Part shown: one piece after another, positions 29,227 through 37,459 of the stretch
How the letters are laid out: each line of letters starts with the position of its first letter
How positions within the stretch are numbered: the first letter of the stretch is position 1
Assembly: GCA_016278725.1 (NCBI GenBank)
Contig: JADQBG010000009.1
Span: 186,001 to 250,000, forward strand
Direction of reading: 5' to 3'
DNA from: Actinomycetota bacterium
GTDB lineage: Bacteria > Actinomycetota > Thermoleophilia > RBG-16-64-13
Length of the DNA: 64,000 bases
Position numbers and translations under genes: made by a program
The notes under the pieces: model-generated
What the model was told of the DNA's origin: nothing
What the model saw: the letters and a program-made list of their open reading frames with translations, nothing else
The model's database searches: none

Positions 29227-30021
29227 CTACGAGCGCCAGGCGATCCGCGCCGGTTCCCGGGGAGGCACCCGCCGGTAGTGGTAGAGCGGCGACCCGAGCA
29301 TGAGGGCACCGTAGGTCTGGTGGCCCTCCGGCAAATCCAGCAGCTCCTTCACCGGTTCGTGGGCACCGGCCGCCGCCATGAAGTAACCGGCCCAGCAAGC
29401 ACCGAGTCCCATGCCATGCGCCGCCAGTTCCACCGTGGTCAAGGCGATGACGCAGTCTGCAGCCGGACGGAAGCCCTCCGCCGCAGCGTGGGCCACGAGG
29501 AGGTGCGGAGCTCCGCGCAGGATCGGGTCCTGGCCCTTGTCCCAGGCAGCCACGAGGGCGTTTATCCCGAACTCGCCGCGGAACCAGTCGGCGACCAGAG
29601 AGGCGGCCGTGCGCACCTTGTCCCGCCCGTCGATTACGGTCCAATGGACCGGCTGCTTATTGCTGGCGGTGGGAGCCCAGCGGGCCAGGTCGAGCAGGTC
29701 TGCGATGGTGTCCCGCGGCACCGGCTCTTTGCGGTAGCTGCGCACCGAGCGCCGACCGGTCACCAATCCGGCGACGGCCCCGGGTCCGGGGGCCGGCCCG
29801 GTGTAGACGGGCGGACATTCGCCCGGCGCGACGCCCTCGAGCGTCAGAGCCCCATGTGGGCAGACGGCGAGGCAGTGGCCGCACGATATGCACGCTCCGA
29901 CATCCGCTGCTGCCAGCAGCGGATAGCCTTCGCCGTCCTCCTTGATGATGCGCGCTGGGCACTCAGCCATGCAGATGCCGTCTCGCGCGCACAGTTCGCG
30001 GTCTATCGCGATGTGGTCCAT
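29227..30021 (-). CDS. ferredoxin-nitroreductase fusion
   Basis: CARDGICMAECPARII and CISCGHCLAVCP 4Fe-4S motifs; nitroreductase TGRRSVRSYRKEPV...ARWAPTASNKQPVHW. Confidence 0.88.
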   Translation of the reverse strand: MDHIAIDRELCARDGICMAECPARIIKEDGEGYPLLAAADVGACISCGHCLAVCPHGALTLEGVAPGECPPVYTGPAPGPGAVAGLVTGRRSVRSYRKEPVPRDTIADLLDLARWAPTASNKQPVHWTVIDGRDKVRTAASLVADWFRGEFGINALVAAWDKGQDPILRGAPHLLVAHAAAEGFRPAADCVIALTTVELAAHGMGLGACWAGYFMAAAGAHEPVKELLDLPEGHQTYGALMLGSPLYHYRRVPPREPARIAWRS

Positions 30022-30519
30022 AACTCGGTCACTTCTCCCCTCTGCGTGAACATGCTGCTGTTACTGGTCTTGCTCGTTCCGCGGTTGCCCGTAAGTCGCA
30101 ACGTGGGGTTGATGCCATCTTTGGCTTCACAGTCTTAATCTTCAGGTTGGAACGCTGAACGCCGCCTATGTAACCTTTGGCCTCCACCCGGTGTTCGCAA
30201 TCCTTTTTGCTCGCAGGAAATGGTACATCTCGGCTGCGGTCGTCCTCGTGCTTCCGTTGATTACCTCCTGGCTGCTGGTGGCTTTCGTCTTGCAGGATTG
30301 ATCAGCCGAAAGAGAGAGGCCGTCGTCGATCGATGGGAGGGCTTGGGCGGAGGTGCCCGATCAGCCTTCGAAAGGCGCTGGAAAGTTCGAAAGGTTCCCC
30401 CAACGCCCGCTTTCTAGGGACAACAAAGTGCGGAGTTAGCCTCTGAACGCGCCTTCGACCGCAAGGGGAGCCACCCTGACCTATTGATGCGAAACCTAGA
30501 GATCCCTTCCGACTTCTGT

Positions 30520-30556
30520 GGCGGGCGGACCTTCGGGCCCGCCCGCCCCTTTTTGT
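30520..30556 (+). terminator. rho-independent terminator-like hairpin
   Basis: GGCGGGCGG...CCTTCGGGC...CCGCCCGCC followed by CCTTTTT. Confidence 0.65.
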
Positions 30557-30738
30557 CGTTCTGAGGCAAGGCTCTTCGCCGGCGTGGGATCTTGAGGCGA
30601 TTGGAGGTATCCGCCGATTCCCCTGGGGTCTATTCTTTTGCCCGGTCGGCGGCCGGCGCGACGTGTCCTTTCGTCATCTATTGGGGATCAAGGAAACTGT
30701 CGGTTGACGCGATAGTAGATTGTATGGTGAAGTAAACC

Positions 30739-31023
30739 GTGGGAACGGAGAAGCAAAAGAGAGGAGGGGGGCCAGTGCAAGTCATGCCGGAAACCCTCAG
30801 TGAAGAGATTCGGACCTTCAAGCAAGAACACTCCCACCTGATGGCTACCGCGCGGGGCAAGTGGGCTCTCGTGCACGACTCTTCGGTCCTCGGTGTCTTC
30901 GACTCGCAGATGCAGGCTATTGAAGCTGGCTACGCCCAACTGGGTAACGTTCCATTCCTCGTTCGACAGGTTTGCCGCGCTAGGCGAATCCACGAGATGG
31001 TGTCTTTCGGCCTGGTCGAGTAA
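30739..31023 (+). CDS. DUF5678-like protein
   Basis: MATARGKWALVHDSSVLGVFDSQMQAIEAGYAQLGNVPFLVRQV; GTG start. Confidence 0.65.
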   Translation: MGTEKQKRGGGPVQVMPETLSEEIRTFKQEHSHLMATARGKWALVHDSSVLGVFDSQMQAIEAGYAQLGNVPFLVRQVCRARRIHEMVSFGLVE

Positions 31024-31464
31024 TTGCCTCGAGTCCATCGCGAGGATCACGGCCTGGCTGCGGTTGGGCCAGTTGTGGACATCCTCGTGTCTCCGCCCGC
31101 AGCCCTTCGCTCCTCACCGAAAGTCCAAGCTGCGGGCTTGCCCTTCAAGGCCGTGATCGATACCGGCGCCGAGTTGTCGTTACTTCAGGAAGGCATTCCC
31201 GAGAGGCTCGGACTACATCCCGTGGGAAGCGGGCTCATACGTGGGGTGGGCGCTGGCCGGGCGACCGAAAAAAGGCAGTACTTGGTGCACCTGGCTATTC
31301 TCAGCGAAGAGGAACTGCTCCCCGTCTATGAAACCGAATTGACGGTCTTCACTGCTACTCTTGGTGGGCGGGAATATCAAGCGCTGATAGGTCGGGACAT
31401 ACTCCGGGACGCTACCTTCGTCTATCTTGGGAGGTCTTGCCGTTTCTCCCTTCGCTTTCCGTAG
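31024..31464 (+). CDS. retropepsin-like aspartic protease
   Basis: FKAVIDTGAELSLLQEGIPERLGL and YQALIGRDILRDATFVYLG; TTG start directly abuts upstream TAA. Confidence 0.75.
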   Translation: MPRVHREDHGLAAVGPVVDILVSPPAALRSSPKVQAAGLPFKAVIDTGAELSLLQEGIPERLGLHPVGSGLIRGVGAGRATEKRQYLVHLAILSEEELLPVYETELTVFTATLGGREYQALIGRDILRDATFVYLGRSCRFSLRFP

Positions 31465-31788
31465 CCGACGCCGCTCCCGGCCAATTCGTCGATGTGGGCC
31501 GTTGGCTTTTCCTGAGTGCTGCGCCCCACGGAGTAGGCGTCGAAGGTTCCAGTCGAATAGCCGAGTCCTTGCTCAGATCTCTAAGATGGAACGCTTCCGA
31601 CCTCACGCCGGCCCACCCGCATCGAGGGCTGGGGGAATTCATTAGTTCTGCTTCAGGACTCGCTCCACGGCGTCAGTCACACCTCGCACCATTCCACGCT
31701 CCATCAAGCGGCCTGCGGGACCTTTCGTTCTGCGGTTCGTAGCCTCGAATTCTTTTGGTGCAACGATAATAGAGCTTACTGCGACTAT

Positions 31789-32520
31789 GTGGCCCGCTAC
31801 CAGCGGCCGAGAGCCGTGGAGGAGAGGAGGAAGGCCGAGGCCCTCTCGGCCGACTGGAACGAGTTCGTGATCCAGTTGCTCCAGCTCTACATCGCCTTCG
31901 TGTACGACATCATCGAGCTAGGACAGCGGAGGGCAATCAACGAGATGCTCTCCGCGTGTCGTGCCGGTGACGGCGAGGCGCTCCGCCGCCGAATCCTCGA
32001 CTACCTGGAGCAGACTGAGTTCTCCGAAGCCCTCGAGGAGATGCTCGACGATGAGCGGGCAGGCATCGGGATGGTCGATGGGCTGATGGAGGAGGTGGTG
32101 AGTCCGAACGAAGCAGTCCGACTCAGAGGGCCTGTCGCTCGGGCACTCGAAACCTACCCCGATCATCCCGGCCTCCTGCTTCTTCGGGCGCTTACTGAGG
32201 CGCTCGCCCGCGACACGGACGAGCTCACGGTAACCCAGAACTTCGGGGCATATCTCGAGAACGCTCGCGGAGCGTACGGCCTTCCTCCGGAACTGGTGAC
32301 TCGAGGAGTGGCCTCAGCCCTACGCTACGTGAGCAGGAAGGATGAGGACCTGGCCGAGTTGATCGAGCGCACCTTCCTGGAGCGCGGGGTGGATCGAGAC
32401 CAGGTCCGTTTCCTCATCGCTGACTGCGGGTTCGACTCGCTTCACCTGGCGCCGTGGGCGCTGCTTAACGAGACCGTGGACATGCTAGACGACCGTCAGA
32501 CCGTCACCCTTAACGGATAG
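31789..32520 (+). CDS. hypothetical alpha-helical protein, 243 aa
   Basis: ORF with good codon bias; GTG start; 8 bp before the next gene. Confidence 0.55.
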   Translation: MARYQRPRAVEERRKAEALSADWNEFVIQLLQLYIAFVYDIIELGQRRAINEMLSACRAGDGEALRRRILDYLEQTEFSEALEEMLDDERAGIGMVDGLMEEVVSPNEAVRLRGPVARALETYPDHPGLLLLRALTEALARDTDELTVTQNFGAYLENARGAYGLPPELVTRGVASALRYVSRKDEDLAELIERTFLERGVDRDQVRFLIADCGFDSLHLAPWALLNETVDMLDDRQTVTLNG

Positions 32521-32528
32521 GAGTCCGT

Positions 32529-33074
32529 ATGCCCGAGACCGATGTCAACACAGAGGACGGCAAGACCCAGCGCTATCTGGATGCCGAAGACGCGGCCCGA
32601 CGACTCGCGACGAGTCTGACTCAGCTCGATGAGGAAACAGCTCGATACGACGCCGCGGCTACTAATCTGACTGAGGCCGCTGACGCCACCAAGGCCCTCA
32701 CGTCAGCAGTGGCGGAAGTAGGGAGCGCGGCACTCGAGTCTGTCCAAGTGGTGGCGTCGGTGGGAGGACCCGAGATCGTGGCGCAGGTGGAGGCCCACGG
32801 TGCCACCCTGTCTTCGATCGAATCGCGACTGGAATCGGTGGGAAACCGGGCCGAGAAGATCGAGCGTGACGTCAGGCAAGCCGATGAGCGGGTCGGCTCG
32901 ATCGAGCCAAGGCTCGAGTCTCTGGAGAAGCTGGCGGCAGACACAGATCTTGGCGTCAAGCAGGCCAATGACAGGGCGCTCGAGCTTGCCGGGAGGGTGA
33001 ACCTCGTTCTCTACGTCTCCGTGGCAGCAGTGGTCACAGGAATCGCATCGATGCTGGTGAGCCTCCTCCAATGA
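32529..33074 (+). CDS. coiled-coil protein with C-terminal TM helix
   Basis: Heptad-rich QVEAHGATLSSIESRLESVGNRAEKIERDVRQADERVGSIEPRLESLEKLA, then LVLYVSVAAVVTGIASMLVSLL. Confidence 0.6.
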   Translation: MPETDVNTEDGKTQRYLDAEDAARRLATSLTQLDEETARYDAAATNLTEAADATKALTSAVAEVGSAALESVQVVASVGGPEIVAQVEAHGATLSSIESRLESVGNRAEKIERDVRQADERVGSIEPRLESLEKLAADTDLGVKQANDRALELAGRVNLVLYVSVAAVVTGIASMLVSLLQ

Positions 33075-33232
33075 GGCGTTCGGATCGGTTGATCGACTGC
33101 GAGGGGCTGACGGCGCACCGTGCGTCGCGTGCGGCTGCTTAGGACAAGCTGTGTGCGCCCTTTCTGTCCGGACGAAGTAGTAAGGTAGTGGGCCGACGTA
33201 CCTTGACGACTCACTGCGGGGAAACTCCACCA

Positions 33233-34732
33233 ATGTCCGTAAGCTTGCAGCAACTCAAGTCGCATCTCTGGAACTGCGCCGAAATCTTGCGCGGCAGCGC
33301 GGTCGACCGCACCGACTGGAAGGCCTACATCCTCCCGCTGCTCTTCTTCAAGCGGATAAGCGACGTGTGGGACGAGGAGACCGCCGAGGCCGCGGAGCTC
33401 TACGGGGACGCTGACCCGGTCGACTTCCCTGAGGTGCACCGATTCGTGGTGCCTGATGGCTGTCACTGGCGCGATGTGCGGGAGACCCCGGCCGCTATTG
33501 GCACCGCGCTCTCCCGAGCGATGCGGGAGATCGAGCGGGCCAATCCTGACACCCTGTACCGCGTATTCGGCGCCGCTGACTGGGGCAACCGCCAGGTACT
33601 CACCGACGAGATTCTGAAGGACCTCATCGAGGGGCTTTCCCGCGTGAACCTGGGTAATCAGGCAGCCAGCTCCGACGTCCTGGGAGACGCTTATGAATAC
33701 CTGATTGGGAAGTTCGCCGACGTCTCCAAGCGCAAGAAGGCGGGCGAGTTTTACACTCCGCGGAGCGTGGTCCGGATGATGGTGGATATCCTTGACCCCC
33801 AAGAGGGCGATGCCATCTACGACCCGGCATGCGGCACCGGAGGCATGTTGCTGGGGGCGATAGAGCATATTGAGCGCTCAGGCGGCGATCCCCGCACCTT
33901 CTTCGGGCGTATCTACGGCCAAGAGAAGAACCTCACCACCTCCTCCATCGCCCGCATGAACCTGGTGCTCCACGGCATCGAGGACTTCCAGATCGTGCGG
34001 GAGGATACGCTTCGAAGTCCCGCCTTCACGGACTCAAGCACGGGAGGGCTGGCCACGTTCGACTGTGTTGTCGCGAACCCGCCCTTCTCCCTCAAAGAAT
34101 GGGGGCGCGAGGTGTGGGAGAACGACCCCTGGGGCCGCGCCGCGTTCGGCCTCCCGCCCGAGAGCTACGGTGACTACGCCTGGGTCCAGCACATGGTGGC
34201 TTCCATGGCCGCGCGCACCGGGCGCATGGCGGTCGTCCTTCCCCAGGGCGCCCTCTTCCGCAAGGCTGCGGAGGGCCGCATCCGCACCGCGCTTCTCAAG
34301 GAGGACCTGGTGGAGGCGGTGATCGGTCTTGCTCCCAACGTCTTCTACGGCACCGGTCTCGCCCCAGCTGTCATGGTACTCCGCCGGACCAAGCCGCCCG
34401 AGCGCCGGCGCAAGGTCCTGGTGGTGGATGCTTCCAGCCTGTACCGGAAGGGCAGGGCGCAGAACTTCCTGGAGCGGGAGCACGCCGAGCAGATCGTGGA
34501 GTGGGTGCGGGCGTTCGCCGGCGTCGAGGACCGGGCCAAGGTGGTCGCCCTCGAAGAGATCGAGGCAGAGGACTGGACGCTCAACATCTCCCGGTACGTG
34601 CTCCCACCGATCGACGAGGAGATCCCGCCGCTTCCCCTGGCCGTCGCCGAGTTCAAAGAGGCCCTGGCCGCGGCCCGCGAGGCGGAGGAGCATCTGCGCC
34701 AGGTGCTAGAAGAGGGGGGTTGGCTCTCCTGA
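33233..34732 (+). CDS. hsdM: type I R-M methylase subunit HsdM (copy 1)
   Basis: YILPLLFFKRISDVWDEE; GEFYTPRSVVRMMV; motif I DPACGTGGML; motif IV VVANPPFSL. Confidence 0.95.
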   Translation: MSVSLQQLKSHLWNCAEILRGSAVDRTDWKAYILPLLFFKRISDVWDEETAEAAELYGDADPVDFPEVHRFVVPDGCHWRDVRETPAAIGTALSRAMREIERANPDTLYRVFGAADWGNRQVLTDEILKDLIEGLSRVNLGNQAASSDVLGDAYEYLIGKFADVSKRKKAGEFYTPRSVVRMMVDILDPQEGDAIYDPACGTGGMLLGAIEHIERSGGDPRTFFGRIYGQEKNLTTSSIARMNLVLHGIEDFQIVREDTLRSPAFTDSSTGGLATFDCVVANPPFSLKEWGREVWENDPWGRAAFGLPPESYGDYAWVQHMVASMAARTGRMAVVLPQGALFRKAAEGRIRTALLKEDLVEAVIGLAPNVFYGTGLAPAVMVLRRTKPPERRRKVLVVDASSLYRKGRAQNFLEREHAEQIVEWVRAFAGVEDRAKVVALEEIEAEDWTLNISRYVLPPIDEEIPPLPLAVAEFKEALAAAREAEEHLRQVLEEGGWLS

Positions 34733-36240
34733 TGGGCCCCAAGCATCTCAGCCAGCGGGAGCTTGAGTCCTACCTCTGGGGGGCAGCCAACCTGCTGCGG
34801 GGGCTGGTCGACGCCGGCGACTACAAGCAGTATGTGTTCCCGCTGCTCTTTTTCAAGCGTCTGAGCGACGTTTGGGACGAAGACTACCGAGAAGCTCTGG
34901 AAGATACCGGCGACGAGGCCTACGCGCGCTCCACGGCGGATGATCGCTTCGTCATCCCGGCGGGTGCCCACTGGTCGGACGTGCGCACGGCCGTTCGCGA
35001 TGTGGGCCGTGCCTTGGTGGAGGCATTCCGCGCCATCGAGGCCGCCAACCCCGACCGTCTGTCCGGCATCTTCGGAAGCGCCGCTTGGACCGACAAGGCG
35101 CAACTCCCCGACGAGACGCTGAGGAACCTCATCGAGCACTTCTCGCGGCACGAGCTCAGCCTTGCCGCGGTGCCCGAGGATGAGCTAGGCAACGGCTATG
35201 AGTACCTCATCAAGCAGTTCGCCGACGACAGCGGGCACACCGCCCAGGAGTTCTACACTAATCGCACCCTTGTCCACCTGATGGCGCAGATGTTGGAGCC
35301 CCAGGCGGGCGAGAATATCTACGACCCTACCGTGGGGACAGGCGGAATGCTGATCTCCTGTCTGGCTGAGGTGAAACGCAGAGGCGGTGATGCTCGCACC
35401 CTGGGTCTTTACGGCCAGGAACTCATCCACACCACGGCGGCCATCGCCAGAATGAACCTGGTGCTGCACGGAGTCGAGGATTTTGAGATCGTCGCCGGCA
35501 ACACATTGACCGATCCCGCCTTCATCGAGCACGACCGCCTGCGTACTTTTGACGTGGTGCTCGCGAATCCACCCTACTCGATCAAGAAGTGGAACCGCGA
35601 GGCCTGGCAGAGCGACCCCTGGGGGCGCAACTTCCTCGGTACGCCGCCTCAGGGCCGCGCCGATTACGCCTTCTTCCAGCACATCCTTAGGAGCCTCGAC
35701 CCGAAGACCGGCCGCTGCGCCATCCTCTTCCCGCATGGGGTGCTCTTCCGGAACGAGGAGGCGGAGATGCGGCGCCGGCTGGTGGAATCGGACCTGCTCG
35801 AATGCGTCCTCGGGTTGGGACCCAACCTTTTCTACAACTCGCCGATGGAAGCCTGCGTCGTGGTTTGCCGTACCCAGAAGCCGGCCGACCGCCGGCAGAA
35901 GATTCTCTTCATCGACGCGGTTCACGAGGTAGCGCGCGAGCGGGCGCAGAGTTTCCTGAAACAGGAGCATCAGGCGCGGATCCTCGGTGCCTACCAGACC
36001 TTCGCCGACGAACCCGGTTTCGCCGCGGTTGTGACCACGGCCGAGGTGCTCGAGAAGGGCGGTAACTTGTCGATCCCCCGGTACGTCAGGCCCTTGAAGG
36101 GCGCGCAGGACGGGGGCGCACGGGATCTGAAGACGGCGTGGACAGCCTTTGATGCCGGCGGGCGGGAGTTCTGGCTGCAGATGGACGCGCTGGTGGATAT
36201 GCTGGATGGGGTCCTCGCCAAGGCCGGCGAAGATGAGTGA
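34732..36240 (+). CDS. hsdM: type I R-M methylase subunit HsdM (copy 2)
   Basis: YVFPLLFFKRLSDVWDED; QEFYTNRTLVHLMAQML; DPTVGTGGML; VLANPPYSI; start overlaps the first hsdM stop (TGATG). Confidence 0.95.
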   Translation: MGPKHLSQRELESYLWGAANLLRGLVDAGDYKQYVFPLLFFKRLSDVWDEDYREALEDTGDEAYARSTADDRFVIPAGAHWSDVRTAVRDVGRALVEAFRAIEAANPDRLSGIFGSAAWTDKAQLPDETLRNLIEHFSRHELSLAAVPEDELGNGYEYLIKQFADDSGHTAQEFYTNRTLVHLMAQMLEPQAGENIYDPTVGTGGMLISCLAEVKRRGGDARTLGLYGQELIHTTAAIARMNLVLHGVEDFEIVAGNTLTDPAFIEHDRLRTFDVVLANPPYSIKKWNREAWQSDPWGRNFLGTPPQGRADYAFFQHILRSLDPKTGRCAILFPHGVLFRNEEAEMRRRLVESDLLECVLGLGPNLFYNSPMEACVVVCRTQKPADRRQKILFIDAVHEVARERAQSFLKQEHQARILGAYQTFADEPGFAAVVTTAEVLEKGGNLSIPRYVRPLKGAQDGGARDLKTAWTAFDAGGREFWLQMDALVDMLDGVLAKAGEDE

Positions 36241-37459
36241 CGCGAGGCTGAAACCGGGGTGGGACCGGGTTGCTTTTGGAGACGTCGTCCGACGGAGCCG
36301 AGAAAGGTCAAGCGATCCCGCGGCGGACGGGTTCGACCGCTACGTAGGACTTGCGCACCTCGAACCGGGGGACCTCAAGATTTGCCGCTGGGGGGACGTC
36401 GCGGATGGAACTACGTTCACCAATGTCTTCCGGGCCGGACAGGTACTCTTCGGGAAGCGGCGGGCATACCAGCGCAAGTTGGCCGTCGCCGACTTCGACG
36501 GTGTCTGCTCGGGCGACATTTACGTCTTCGAACCGAGCGACTCAAAGCTCCTGCCCGAGTTGCTACCGTTCATTTGTCAGACTGACGGGTTCTTCGAACA
36601 TGCAGTTGGCACGTCCGCGGGCTCACTCTCGCCTCGTACGAACTGGAAGAGTCTCGCGAGCTACGAGTTTGACCTGCCGCCTCTAGATGAGCAAACGCGA
36701 ATTGCAGAGGTGCTTCACGCCGCGGAAGGGCAGGGCCAGGCGGCGCGCCGATTATCTGCGTCGGCCGCCACACTGCAGCAGGCCGCCATCGACCGGGCGT
36801 TTGCCGGCGGGTTGATTGGTGAGTCGAATGCCGGATCATGGGTGAGGACGGAAATAGGGGATCTGCCACGGGATTGGCACCTCCAGCCGCTTGCTTCTGT
36901 CTGTTCGACAATCGTAGATGGTGTGCACAAGAGACCCGACTACGTAACGAGCGGCATACCGTTCGTTACTATTGAAAACCTCAATAGGGGCCCGGGTATT
37001 GACTTTTCGGATGTTAGATTTGTTTCTCGGCAGGATCACGCCAGGTTTTCCAAGAGAGCTAATCCGCAGAAGGGCGACGTCCTGGTGTCCAAGGATGGTA
37101 CTCTCGGCGTGGCCAGAGTCGTTGAGACCGATGCCGAATTCAGTATCTTCGTCTCTGTAGCTTTGCTGAAACCTGATCTAGATTTGCTGGACCCTTGGTT
37201 TCTGCGCTACTACTTCGACTCTACGCTCTTCAAGAGACGTCTTGCGATGAAAAGCGCTGGATCAGCACTGAAACATATACATCTCGTGGATTTTCGGGAG
37301 AGTGTTATTCCGGTTCCGCCACTCCCAGAGCAGCGGGCCATTACGACCACCATCGACGAAGTCTACCGGGCCTATACGCATTGTTTGTCGGAGGAGACCT
37401 CAGCCAAGGTGCTGCGGCAGGCGTGTTTGGCATGCCTCCTTTCAGGTGTCATCGAATGA
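36233..37459 (+). CDS. hsdS: type I R-M specificity subunit HsdS, two target-recognition domains
   Basis: FDLPPLDEQTRIAEVL and VPPLPEQRAITTTIDEV conserved regions; overlaps hsdM2. Confidence 0.93.
   Translation: MSDARLKPGWDRVAFGDVVRRSRERSSDPAADGFDRYVGLAHLEPGDLKICRWGDVADGTTFTNVFRAGQVLFGKRRAYQRKLAVADFDGVCSGDIYVFEPSDSKLLPELLPFICQTDGFFEHAVGTSAGSLSPRTNWKSLASYEFDLPPLDEQTRIAEVLHAAEGQGQAARRLSASAATLQQAAIDRAFAGGLIGESNAGSWVRTEIGDLPRDWHLQPLASVCSTIVDGVHKRPDYVTSGIPFVTIENLNRGPGIDFSDVRFVSRQDHARFSKRANPQKGDVLVSKDGTLGVARVVETDAEFSIFVSVALLKPDLDLLDPWFLRYYFDSTLFKRRLAMKSAGSALKHIHLVDFRESVIPVPPLPEQRAITTTIDEVYRAYTHCLSEETSAKVLRQACLACLLSGVIE

Noticed and set aside
31412-31745. Small overlapping ORFs between the retropepsin-like gene and 31789
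   Set aside because: Short, Arg/Ser/Pro-rich in all frames; likely non-coding or decayed
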